The notes below the pieces were generated by a model that was given only the letters and a program-made list of their open reading frames with translations, was not told where the DNA came from and did not search any database. Source: JAIOTH01 sp964486685 (GTDB lineage Bacteria > Patescibacteriota > Patescibacteriia > UBA1558 > S5-K13). From it: a stretch of DNA of 58,030 nt. Shown here one piece after another: positions 51,481-58,030 of this stretch. The stretch lies in assembly GCA_964486685.1 (NCBI GenBank), contig CAZAOE010000006.1:1-58030 (forward strand). Reading direction: 5' to 3'. The stretch's first letter is position 1. The number at the start of each line of letters is the position of its first letter. The position numbers and the translations under genes are program-made.

Positions 51481-53472
51481 TTATTTAGTTTCCTCTTTCT
51501 TTGGTTCTTCCTTAGTCTTAGTTTCTTCTTTTTTGTTAGAATCCTCAAAATCAGCTTCAACTGGCTCCTCTTTCTTATCCTCTACCTTAGTTTCAGCCTG
51601 CTTGTCCGCCGAAGCGTTTGCGGAGGCGGAAGCTTGCTTGTATAATTCTTGACCAATCTCTTGTATTACAGTGTTCATTTCTTCTAATTTCTTTTTAATG
51701 TCCTCAATATTTTGAGATTCTTTGGCTTTCTTTAATTCAGCTAATTTATCCTGAACTTTTTTCTTAATTTCATCAGAAATACCATTAGGATATTTTTTCT
51801 TATCTTCTGAGTCCTTTAATAATTTCTCCGTACTAAAAATAACTGAATCAGCATTATTTATAATTTCAATTTCTTCTTTCTTTTTTTTGTCTGCTTCAGC
51901 ATTTTTTTCAGCTTCTTGTTTCATTTTTTCAACCTCCTCTTTAGATAAACCAGACGAAGCAGTAATAGTAATTTTTTGTTCAGTGCCAGTGGCCTTATCA
52001 ACGGCTTTAACATTTAAAATACCATTAGCATCAATATCAAAAGAAACTTCTACTTGAGGAACACCTCGTGGTGAGGGTGGAATTCCAGAAAGAATAAATC
52101 TACCCAATGTTTTATTATCTTGAGCCATTGCTCTTTCTCCTTGCAAAACATGAATTTCTACAGAAGTTTGATTATCCGCAGCCGTGGAAAAAATCTGTGA
52201 CTTTGAAAATGGAATAGTAGTGTTTTTTTCAACTAATGCGGTTCTTACTCCGCCTAAAGTTTCAATTCCTAAAGTTAAAGGAGTAACATCTAATAACAAA
52301 ACTTCTTTCCCACCAATAGAGCCCTCAAATTGACCAGCCTGAATAGCGGCTCCCATAGCAACTACTTCATCTGGATTAACAGTCACGTTTGGTTTCTTTT
52401 TAAAGAATTCCTCTACTTTTTTCTGAACATAAGGCATACGGGTCATACCGCCAACTAAAATTACTTCATCAATATCTCCTTTTTTAAATCCCGCATCATC
52501 AATTGCTTTTTGGCAAGGAATTAAGGTCTTATCTACTAAATCACCAACAATTTCTTCTAATTTAGCTCTGGTCATTTTTAAAACCAAATGTTTGGGACCA
52601 GAATCATCAGTAGTAATAAAGGGCTGATTAATTTCGGTTTCTTGAGCTGTAGATAATTCAATTTTGGCCTTTTCAGCTGATTCTTTTAATCTTTGTAAAG
52701 CAGTTTTATCTTTAGATAAATCAATTCCCTGGTCTTTTTTAAATTCTTTAATAATCCAATGAATAATTTTCTGGTCAAAGTCATCCCCGCCTAAATGAGT
52801 GTCGCCAGTAGCAGCTTTAACTTCAATAGTAGATTGTTTAGAGTCCTTTTCATGACTAATATCTAGCACAGAAATATCAAATGTTCCACCACCTAAGTCA
52901 TAAACAGCAATCTGCTTATCGTCTTCCTTATCAAATCCATAAGCAAAAGCCGCAGCTGTGGGCTCATTAATAATACGTTTAACTTTTAAACCAGCAATTT
53001 CTCCAGCATCTTTAGTGGCCTGTCTTTGGGCGTCATCAAAATAAGCCGGCACCGTAATTACTGCTTCCTCTACTTTACCGCCTAATTTTTCTTCAGCATC
53101 GGCTTTTAACTTTTGTAAAATCATCGCTGAAATTTCTTGCGGAGTATAATCCTTATCACCCATAGTGATTTTGATTCCCTTGCCGGCCTTTTTAATTTTA
53201 TAAGGTAGGGTCTTAATATCCTCTTGAACTTCTTTGTCTTCAAATTTTCTACCAATCAATCTTTTGATAGAAAACAAAGTATTGTCAGCATTAACAACTG
53301 CCTGTCTTTTGGCAAGTTGTCCAACAATCCTTTCATTGTTTTTTGTTAAGGCAACCATTGATGGCGTTGTCCGAGCACCTTCTTTGTTTTCAATAATTTC
53401 CGGTTTGCCACCTTGAATCGCTGCCATGGCACTATTGGTTGTGCCTAAGTCAATTCCAATTATTTTCGACAT
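51481..53472 (-). CDS. dnaK: chaperone DnaK (Hsp70)
   Basis: A 663-residue Hsp70. The nucleotide-binding domain starts IIGIDLGTTNSAMA, with AVITVPAYFDDAQRQATKDA, IINEPTAAAFAYG and VYDLGGGTFDISVLD. The interdomain linker is VLLLDVTPLTLGIETLGG. The substrate-binding domain is complete, followed by the helical lid. The acidic tail ends KKEEPVEADFEDSNKKEE, and contains a Ser/Ala/Asn run (ASASANASADK) at about 617-627 encoded by a GC-rich palindrome (51604-51631). The start is ATG 53472, with AAGGAAA just upstream and a hairpin in the leader. Confidence 0.98.
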   Translation of the reverse strand: MSKIIGIDLGTTNSAMAAIQGGKPEIIENKEGARTTPSMVALTKNNERIVGQLAKRQAVVNADNTLFSIKRLIGRKFEDKEVQEDIKTLPYKIKKAGKGIKITMGDKDYTPQEISAMILQKLKADAEEKLGGKVEEAVITVPAYFDDAQRQATKDAGEIAGLKVKRIINEPTAAAFAYGFDKEDDKQIAVYDLGGGTFDISVLDISHEKDSKQSTIEVKAATGDTHLGGDDFDQKIIHWIIKEFKKDQGIDLSKDKTALQRLKESAEKAKIELSTAQETEINQPFITTDDSGPKHLVLKMTRAKLEEIVGDLVDKTLIPCQKAIDDAGFKKGDIDEVILVGGMTRMPYVQKKVEEFFKKKPNVTVNPDEVVAMGAAIQAGQFEGSIGGKEVLLLDVTPLTLGIETLGGVRTALVEKNTTIPFSKSQIFSTAADNQTSVEIHVLQGERAMAQDNKTLGRFILSGIPPSPRGVPQVEVSFDIDANGILNVKAVDKATGTEQKITITASSGLSKEEVEKMKQEAEKNAEADKKKKEEIEIINNADSVIFSTEKLLKDSEDKKKYPNGISDEIKKKVQDKLAELKKAKESQNIEDIKKKLEEMNTVIQEIGQELYKQASASANASADKQAETKVEDKKEEPVEADFEDSNKKEETKTKEEPKKEETK
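51604..51631. repeat. P5 GC-rich palindrome in the dnaK tail
   Basis: TCCGCC-GAAGCGTTTGC-GGAGGCGGA forms a hairpin. It lies in frame in the disordered C-terminal tail. Related copies are 48558-48583 (TCCTCC / GGAGGA, a compensating change) and 23890-23917 (TTCGCC / GGCGAG). Confidence 0.85.
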
Positions 53473-53492
53473 ATTTTTTGTTTCCTTTCGTG

Positions 53493-53524
53493 CCGTGAAC
53501 CTGATTGTAATGAATGGTTCATGG
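53493..53524 (-). promoter_or_regulatory. hairpin in the dnaK leader
   Basis: CCATGAACC and GGTTCACGG (minus strand) pair across a 14-base loop, ending about 20 bases before the dnaK start. It could be an operator or an RNA element. It does not match the CIRCE sequence TTAGCACTC-N9-GAGTGCTAA. Confidence 0.5.
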
Positions 53525-53541
53525 CTATTTTTTAATATATT

Positions 53542-54294
53542 TTAATTATTTAACTCTGCTTTTATTGCATTTTTTACAGTATCTTTTAAATCTTTATTTT
53601 TATTAATTATATCTGCTATATAATTTACTGGCCCACAAATTCCCATATCAGCCGGAATGTCTGCTACTACATTCTCTTTTATTGGGATTCTCTGAGATAT
53701 TTTACCACTAGCAATACCTATGACTTTTCCCGAATCTGATGAAAAAACTGGAGATCCAGAGGAACCGTTATTTATATGAGTATCCACCATAAAAAAATGT
53801 AAAGAACCATCTTTACTTCTTCTCTTTATTGAGCTCACTATACATTTATTAGCACACTTTGTAATTCCAAATTTCATCATTAACAATTCTAAAGCCAAAG
53901 GATAGCCAAGAATCATGATATCTTCACCCTCTTCAATTTCATCGGAAGTTGCAAAATTGCTTATTGCATTAAAAATTTTATTATCATTATTTACTATTTC
54001 CATTAAAGCAACGTCATTTTCTCTATCTATATCTAATAACTTGACCTCAAATCTATCATATCTAGTACGGCCATTATCATCTGTTTCACCAGGCACCATT
54101 GCACCAAGATATACACGTTCGTTTTTAGGAGTTTGGTCATAAACATGAGCACAGGTAATAAACTTACCGTCATTAGAGACAATAAAACCAGTACCCTTAA
54201 TACTCATTTTATTCTTATTATTCCCTTCTGGGATTAAAATTTGTAATAAAATTACAGATTTTTCAAACTTTTTAATAATCTTTGAATTTTTCAT
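53542..54294 (-). CDS. cytoplasmic trypsin-like serine protease
   Basis: A 250-residue S1C-type protease without a signal peptide or PDZ domain. The triad is visible: His in FITCAHVYD, Asp in RENDVALMEI, and Ser in NNGSSGSPVFSSDSG, with IVSNDGK before the His as in HtrA enzymes. Unlike the HtrA-like protein at 44808 this one keeps its catalytic residues. It may be a stress or quality-control protease. It follows the gene at 54309 with a 14-base gap and ends 69 bases before the dnaK start. Confidence 0.87.
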   Translation of the reverse strand: MKNSKIIKKFEKSVILLQILIPEGNNKNKMSIKGTGFIVSNDGKFITCAHVYDQTPKNERVYLGAMVPGETDDNGRTRYDRFEVKLLDIDRENDVALMEIVNNDNKIFNAISNFATSDEIEEGEDIMILGYPLALELLMMKFGITKCANKCIVSSIKRRSKDGSLHFFMVDTHINNGSSGSPVFSSDSGKVIGIASGKISQRIPIKENVVADIPADMGICGPVNYIADIINKNKDLKDTVKNAIKAELNN

Positions 54295-54308
54295 AATTTT
54301 TATTTTAT

Positions 54309-54938
54309 TTAATAGTAAAAATTTAAATCTTCTCTTAACAATTTAAATCTATTTAAAAATCTTTTTTTAATCTCTCTATTAAAATATTCTACAAATCTTA
54401 TAAATCCTATATTATTTAATCTTAAAATTTGTTCTTCCTTTAATAAATAAAAAAAATCCGGTTTATTAATAATTGTATTATCATAAAACAACATAGCTAA
54501 TGGATCAAAATCGGCAACATACACAATATAATTATTTACCTCTGAAGTCTTTACAGCTGAATAATCACACAGACTGTCTACTATAAAACTTGGATTGTCT
54601 GAAGAATTAGACATAATATCAACATTACCATTAACAATCATATCCTTAAATTCATTACCCGCAAAACCTTTACTATATGGATTTGTCATTTCATTAACTA
54701 TGCCTAAATTATCCAAAACAACAAAAAAAGAATTGTCCGCATTACATAAATCTAACCTATACTTACCAATCTCTTTAATAAAAGAAGTTTCTAACAGCTT
54801 AGATTTACTATAATTCAAAGTATCTCCCATTTTTTCTAATCCATAAACTGTATTATTATGGGGGCTAAAGGGATAAAAAATCCCTATTCTTTCCAACACA
54901 TCTACATTATATTCATATTTTACATTCATATTTTCCAT
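54309..54938 (-). CDS. hypothetical protein
   Basis: A 209-residue soluble protein with no recognised domain. It is mixed alpha/beta, with IGIFYPFSPHNNTVYGLEKM near the N-terminus and several Asn-rich strands; the C-terminal part (FNREIKKRFLNRFKLLREDL) is basic and helical. It is in a close minus-strand run with the P-loop kinase (17-base gap upstream) and the protease (14-base gap downstream), so one transcript is likely. The link between them is unknown. Confidence 0.68.
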   Translation of the reverse strand: MENMNVKYEYNVDVLERIGIFYPFSPHNNTVYGLEKMGDTLNYSKSKLLETSFIKEIGKYRLDLCNADNSFFVVLDNLGIVNEMTNPYSKGFAGNEFKDMIVNGNVDIMSNSSDNPSFIVDSLCDYSAVKTSEVNNYIVYVADFDPLAMLFYDNTIINKPDFFYLLKEEQILRLNNIGFIRFVEYFNREIKKRFLNRFKLLREDLNFYY

Positions 54939-54955
54939 ATTTTTATTTTAATTAT

Positions 54956-55462
54956 TTAAATTACAAAATGTTTTTTTATAGTTTCTTCTGGGGTTTCCTT
55001 TGATGTATCAATATAATTATCAATGCCTATCTCTGATTTTACTGCTTCTAATTTCTCATAAATTCTCAATATATTCTCCTCACCCGCAGTCCAACATTCT
55101 CGTTCTTTATCTCTCTTCATCATTATATTTATATCTGGAAAAAGAACTTTTATCTTTAGATTACTTTTAAATTCTTTTTTAAACTTATTGATAAACTTTG
55201 AAAATTGATCAAAAATAATATAATCGACAACCACGCTTTTACCTGAATTAAAAATATCTTTAGCTTTTTTTAATATTTTGTCGTGAGCTTGAGATAATTT
55301 CTCAGAATTTTCTGACAACCATTGATTACCATTTGGGAAAAACTCTGTATCTTCATGATCTCCATCTAATAATACAAAACCTCTATTCTTAACCAACAAC
55401 TCAGCAATTATTGTCTTTCCAGAACCAGCCGGACCAGTTAATATTAAAACTTGATTTTCCAT
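54956..55462 (-). CDS. P-loop kinase-like protein (AAA_33/zeta-toxin type)
   Basis: A 168-residue nucleotide kinase fold. Walker A is LILTGPAGSGKTIIAELL at 7-24. The Asp region is VLLDGDHEDTEFFP, a second acidic/hydrophobic strand is SVVVDYIIFDQFSKF (Walker B-like), and a LID-type basic region is MMKRDKERECWT. Possible substrates include small nucleotides, sugars or proteins. It is not clearly a zeta toxin because no epsilon antitoxin is nearby. It heads the run 54956-54309-53542. Confidence 0.8.
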   Translation of the reverse strand: MENQVLILTGPAGSGKTIIAELLVKNRGFVLLDGDHEDTEFFPNGNQWLSENSEKLSQAHDKILKKAKDIFNSGKSVVVDYIIFDQFSKFINKFKKEFKSNLKIKVLFPDINIMMKRDKERECWTAGEENILRIYEKLEAVKSEIGIDNYIDTSKETPEETIKKHFVI

Positions 55463-55466
55463 ATAA

Positions 55467-55622
55467 TTATTTAATCTCTTTGGCTAAGTCCTTTTCCTTT
55501 GTTAATGCCCCAGAAAATAAAACTTCACCCTTTTTAAAAAAATCATAAATAAACAACACATCTCCACTATTAATTGGCTGGTTGAATTTCTTAATACCTT
55601 TAATTTCTTCCTCATCTTGTGT
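55467..55622 (-). pseudogene. 3' fragment of a second zinc-ribbon gene copy
   Basis: An open frame without a start encodes DTQDEEEIKGIKKFNQPINS, then GDVLFIYDFFKKGEVLFSG, then ALTKEKDLAKEIK and TAA. It is a close match to the C-terminus of the gene at 55866-56325. The 5' part has been replaced by the DinD fragment at 55626. It gives the expected sequence across the N gap in the full-length copy. Confidence 0.87.
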
Positions 55623-55625
55623 GTC

Positions 55626-55856
55626 CTAGCCGATATTAACCATCTTCTTGACGTCGGGAAAATGGTCTAGAATATTTTGTCCAGATAATTTACAAGCCAC
55701 TTTTGCTTTAGAAATTACGTTTTGAAAATTATCCCATTTTAAGTACCCCAATAAGTGCTGTAAATCTCTAGCTAACCAAAATTCAACACCATCTTCTGTT
55801 TGATGTGCAAATGACTCAAAGTTATTTGTTAATGTTTGTATAAATCTTCTTTCCAT
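55626..55856 (-). pseudogene. 5' fragment of a DinD-like gene
   Basis: 76 codons from ATG 55856 (MERRFIQTLTNNFESFAHQT) match the N-terminus of the DNA-damage-inducible protein D / Bro-N family: FWLARDLQHLLGYLKWDNFQ, NVISKAKVACKLSGQNILDH. The family continues for about 200 more residues. Here it stops at KKMVNIG and a TAG at the junction with the zinc-ribbon 3' fragment, so it is truncated. Confidence 0.85.
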
Positions 55857-55865
55857 TTATTTTAA

Positions 55866-56325
55866 TTATTTAATCTCTTTAACTAAGTTCTTTTCCTTTG
55901 TTAATGCCCCAGAAAATAAAACTTCACCCTTTTTAAAAAAATCANNNNNNNNNNNNNNNNNNNNNNNNNNNNNNNNNNNNNNNNNNNNNNNNNNNNNNNN
56001 NNNNNNNNNNNNNNNNNNNNNNNNNNNNNNNNNNNNNNNNNNNNTAAATAAACAACACATCTTCACTAGCGATGGGCTGATTATTTTTTTTAATATCTAT
56101 TAATTCTTCCTCATCTAATTCAGTAACAATTGCCTGCCCGACCATACCATGCGGGAGCATTAAAATCTTCAAAACTAAACCAGAATTACAGCTAGCACAT
56201 TTTAAATAAGACAAAATATACAAGTCCTCGCTTTCTAAAATTTTAATCTTATTATGATTGTATTCTTGCCCGCAAATTGGACATTTTTGAATCAATTTTT
56301 TTGGTAATAACATGTTATTTTCCAT
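55866..56325 (-). CDS. zinc-ribbon protein of unknown function, split by an N gap
   Basis: Starts at ATG 56325: MENNMLLPKKLIQKCPICGQ, then a second Cys pair in LKCASCNSGLVLK, giving a four-Cys zinc ribbon. TELDEEELIDIKKNNQPIAS follows, and DVLFI before the 100 N, then DFFKKGEVLFSGALTKEKNL and VKEIK-stop after it. The 3' fragment at 55467 has VLFIYDFFKKG at this place, so the flanks of the N run join exactly; the intact protein would be about 119 residues. Function is not recognised; a regulatory or RNA/DNA-binding role is possible. Confidence 0.8.
55945..56044. other. assembly gap of 100 N
   Basis: Exactly 100 N inside the zinc-ribbon gene. The bases on either side (AAAAAAATCA and TAAATAAACAAC) are contiguous in the paralogous copy near 55540, so no sequence is apparently missing. 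Confidence 0.95.
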
Positions 56326-56384
56326 AAATTTTCAACCTCTCCCTCCCTTCGGGTTTCCCTCTCCTATCTAGGAAAGGGATCTTC

Positions 56385-56441
56385 TTAGAAAATCTGTTTA
56401 ATTTTTATTAAAACTTGATCTAAATTGTTTTGAATCTCTCT
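56385..56441 (-). pseudogene. 3' tail remnant of a second DUF559 gene
   Basis: Minus-strand codons REIQNNLDQVLIKIKQIF and TAA align to the C-terminus of the neighbouring DUF559 gene (EVKHNLDKVLIKIKKVLS). The palindrome CTCCTATCTAGGA on its downstream side (56361) is also the one that holds the DUF559 stop codon (56479-56494). Confidence 0.82.
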
Positions 56442-56478
56442 GTCCTTCGCCTGCCTGCCGGCGAGGCAGGGACATCTC

Positions 56479-56494
56479 TCTCCTATCTAGGAGA
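56479..56494. repeat. palindrome holding the DUF559 stop codon
   Basis: TCTCCTA-TC-TAGGAGA; the stop TAG of the DUF559 gene (56483-56485) is part of the arm. A GC-rich CCTGCCTGCCGGCGAGGCAGG palindrome lies just beyond (56451-56470). Confidence 0.82.
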
Positions 56495-56854
56495 AAGACT
56501 GTTGGACAGGACTTTTTTTATTTTTATTAAAACTTTATCTAAATTATGTTTAACTTCTTTGTTTTTGAATCTTATAATCTTATAGCCGGCTCGTTTCAAA
56601 ATATCTTCTCGAAATTCATCATATTCTTTTATTTCTGGTCGATTATGAATTCCACCATCAACTTCAATAATTAACTTCACTAAAGCACAATAGAAATCAA
56701 CTACAAAATGACAATTTTCAAAAACAAGAGGCATTTGACGACGGAACTTAACTCCTAACTTCTTAGTTCTCAACTTCTGCCAAAGTATCTTTTCGGGCTC
56801 AGTCATTCTTTTCCGTAACAACCGAGCATTAAATAATGCTCCACTATTTAACAT
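56483..56854 (-). CDS. DUF559 (Vsr-like) endonuclease
   Basis: A 123-residue protein. RKRMTEPEKILWQKLRTKKL, then FRRQMPLVFENCHFVVDFYC, then KLIIEVDGGIHNRPEIKEYD is the DUF559 pattern, a small PD-(D/E)xK-like nuclease related to very short patch repair enzymes; Asp (VVDFYC) and Glu (IIEVDG) are in the catalytic places. The start may be the ATG at 56854 or the later Met17. The gene is bracketed by P3 palindromes (56479-56494 and 56882-56970). It sits inside the chaperone region and looks mobile. Confidence 0.87.
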   Translation of the reverse strand: MLNSGALFNARLLRKRMTEPEKILWQKLRTKKLGVKFRRQMPLVFENCHFVVDFYCALVKLIIEVDGGIHNRPEIKEYDEFREDILKRAGYKIIRFKNKEVKHNLDKVLIKIKKVLSNSLSPR

Positions 56855-56881
56855 AAATCGTTTTTCTAAATTGTTAATCCC

Positions 56882-56970
56882 TACTATTTCTTCCTCTCCT
56901 ACTTCCCCTAATTAGGGGAAAATGTCTCGAGCTTGTCGAGAGACAAAAGGGGTCGAGAGGGAGAAATAGT
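56882..56970. repeat. composite P3 inverted repeat upstream of the DUF559 gene
   Basis: Outer arms ACTATTTCTTCCTCTC and GAGAGGGAGAAATAGT enclose two hairpins, CCCCT-aatt-AGGGG and TCTCGA-gcttg-TCGAGA. The total length is about 89 bases. Confidence 0.87.
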
Positions 56971-56978
56971 GAGGTGGT

Positions 56979-57386
56979 TTATTTACTCTTTACCTTAACC
57001 GCAATTTTCTTGGATTTGACCTCTTCTTTTTTAGGAATAGAAATGGTCAAAATTCCTTTTTCATATTCTGCCTCAGCTTTATCGCCTTCTACCTGGGTTG
57101 GTAATTGAACGTTTCTACGAAATGAACCATATCTGATTTCTTTACGATAATAATTTTTTTCATCAATTTCTGATTTCTTTTCTACTGAAGATTCTAAAGT
57201 CAAAATATTATTTTCAATAGAAATATTTATTTTTTCTGGATCAATACCAGGCAATGCTACTTTAGCGTAAACATTATCTTTGTCCTGATAGATGTCTAAC
57301 GAAGGAACATTGGTTGGTCTAATCATAGGAAAATTAAAAAAGTCATCTTCTTCATCAAACATAGGACTCCATTTGATTAATTGCAT
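56979..57386 (-). CDS. Hsp20 / alpha-crystallin small heat-shock protein
   Basis: A 135-residue small heat-shock protein that holds unfolding proteins. The alpha-crystallin domain spans about 30-128: PSLDIYQDKDNVYAKVALPG, then DPEKINISIENNILTLESSV, the YGSFRRNVQLP strand, and the signature AEYEKGILTISIPKKE (GILT). The tail (KKIAVKVKSK) carries an I-x-V motif. It lies 131 bases downstream of grpE. The gene order grpE-hsp20-(insertion)-dnaK-dnaJ on one strand suggests a once compact stress cluster. Confidence 0.95.
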   Translation of the reverse strand: MQLIKWSPMFDEEDDFFNFPMIRPTNVPSLDIYQDKDNVYAKVALPGIDPEKINISIENNILTLESSVEKKSEIDEKNYYRKEIRYGSFRRNVQLPTQVEGDKAEAEYEKGILTISIPKKEEVKSKKIAVKVKSK

Positions 57387-57407
57387 ATTTTTTTGGTTAA
57401 TAGTTAG

Positions 57408-57443
57408 CCTGCCTGCGCGTAGCCGCTTCGGCGAAGGCAGGTA
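57408..57443. repeat. GC-rich palindrome (GCCTGCC / GGCAGG)
   Basis: CCTGCC ... GCCGCTTCGGCGAAGGCAGG just upstream of the hsp20 gene. Related GC-rich words are at 23788-23815, 51065-51170 and 56451-56470. Confidence 0.78.
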
Positions 57444-57480
57444 GTTCGTAGTTTGTAATAAATTAGCAAACTACTTTTAA

Positions 57481-57520
57481 ATTTATCCACTCACCTTTCT
57501 TGAAAAAGGTGAGGGATTTA
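57481..57520. repeat. P1-like palindrome at the grpE stop
   Basis: ATTTATCCACTCACCTTT and AAAGGTGAGGGATTTA with a short spacer. The right arm contains the grpE stop codon (57518-57520). Confidence 0.75.
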
Positions 57521-57988
57521 TTTTAATTTATTTACTATCACTTTTGCAGGTTGAATTACTTTATCATTTAATTTATAGCCGGGCTGAATTTCTTTAATAA
57601 TTTCATGGTCTTTTTTATTACTATGTTTTTCAAACTCAATTGCCTCGTGTAAATTATGATCAAATTCTTGACCAATGGTCTTTATTTCCTGAATATCAAA
57701 TTTAGCAAATAAATCTTGCCATAATTTTTTAATATGTTTTAAGCCCTGACACCAACCCTGTTCTTTTTGCTCAGCAGGAATATGCTGTAAAGCAGATTTA
57801 AAATGACTATATAAAGGCAATAAATCCAACAATAATTCAGCATTGGCAAACTCAATCACATTTTTAATTCTTTTTTCGGTTTGTTTTTTATAATTTTCAA
57901 AATCCGCTTGAGTTCTTTGCCAACCACTTAGGTATTCCTGGCTTTTATCTATTTTCTTAGTCTGTTTATGATTCTTTTTTTTATCCAT
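57518..57988 (-). CDS. grpE: nucleotide exchange factor GrpE
   Basis: A 156-residue DnaK nucleotide-exchange factor. The N-terminal coiled-coil includes WQRTQADFENYKKQTEKRI (the family's hallmark), followed by LLLDLLPLYSHFKSALQHIP. The beta domain has QEFDHNLHEAIEF and EIQPGYKLNDKVIQPAKVIV. The very N-terminal disordered region is short (KKKNHKQTKKIDK), so it is a compact version. The start is ATG 57988. Only 42 bases of upstream DNA are in the window, and no CIRCE site is seen there. Confidence 0.95.
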   Translation of the reverse strand: MDKKKNHKQTKKIDKSQEYLSGWQRTQADFENYKKQTEKRIKNVIEFANAELLLDLLPLYSHFKSALQHIPAEQKEQGWCQGLKHIKKLWQDLFAKFDIQEIKTIGQEFDHNLHEAIEFEKHSNKKDHEIIKEIQPGYKLNDKVIQPAKVIVNKLK

Positions 57989-58030
57989 AATGCTATAAAT
58001 TAATTATAAACTAAATAAATACATAAGTGT

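Noticed and set aside
1..58030. Alternative genetic code (UGA as Gly)
   Set aside because: Several genes end at TGA in the right place (253, 16141, 36884, 41782), and no conserved gene needs an internal TGA.
57990..58030. A CIRCE or other HrcA site before grpE or dnaK
   Set aside because: Neither leader shows TTAGCACTC-N9-GAGTGCTAA. The dnaK leader hairpin (53493-53524) has different arms.

Overview
The window is AT-rich bacterial DNA that looks like Candidate Phyla Radiation (Patescibacteria, probably Parcubacteria-type). The signs are small genes with short leaders, a surface-layer-like giant protein, an ECF sigma/DUF5667 pair, a TraG/VirB4-like ATPase next to a small partner, many small toxin-antitoxin and endonuclease genes, and abundant palindromic repeats. 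TGA is used as a stop (for example at the ends of the genes at 253, 16141, 36884 and 41782), so the code is standard and not the UGA-glycine code of Gracilibacteria/SR1. The exact lineage cannot be named from the sequence.

Layout. 1-8.3 kb: a conserved hypothetical, the membrane ATPase and its partner, a CorA transporter, then cysS-dus and tRNA-Glu followed by a duplicated tRNA 3' half. 8.4-10.4 kb: a lipoprotein and a fibronectin-III surface protein. 10.5-34.6 kb: a large envelope polysaccharide locus with an initiating sugar transferase, a Wzx-like flippase, an O-antigen ligase, UDP-glucuronate epimerase and decarboxylase, seven glycosyltransferases, three methyltransferase genes (one fused to a kinase domain), a nucleotidyltransferase and a CDP-glycerol-type transferase. 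This locus carries an AbiE-like pair and a RelE/RHH toxin-antitoxin pair, and ends next to an MNT-HEPN pair. 35.8-37.6 kb: a Fic protein with an autoregulatory-looking promoter and a TPR protein. 37.8-44.6 kb: the 1207-residue surface protein, a DUF5667 membrane protein, a small membrane protein and an ECF sigma factor. 44.8-48.9 kb: a degenerate HtrA-like protein, membrane proteins and an SPFH protein. 49.0-58.0 kb: a candidate structured RNA and a scattered chaperone set (grpE, hsp20, dnaK, dnaJ) interrupted by a protease, a P-loop kinase, gene fragments and a DUF559 endonuclease.

How it works together. The sugar locus probably builds and exports a surface glycan: lipid carrier priming, sequential glycosyl transfer, methylation, possible phosphoglycerol-type decoration, flipping, and ligation. 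The sigma/DUF5667/surface-protein block looks like an envelope-sensing and envelope-building set.

The most unusual layer is the repeats. At least five palindrome families recur. One (ends CCCTGTTAAAT / ATTTAACAGGG) brackets a GIY-YIG nuclease gene and also breaks it. Another (CCCTCTCC / GGAGAGGG) lies around a DUF559 nuclease gene. Others lie in frame inside coding sequences (DnaK, glycosyltransferases). Further points are a promoter-to-terminator structured RNA of about 320 nt with no recognised family, a 31-bp tandem repeat making out-of-frame uORFs in front of the sigma factor, and a 100-N gap whose two sides appear to abut exactly.
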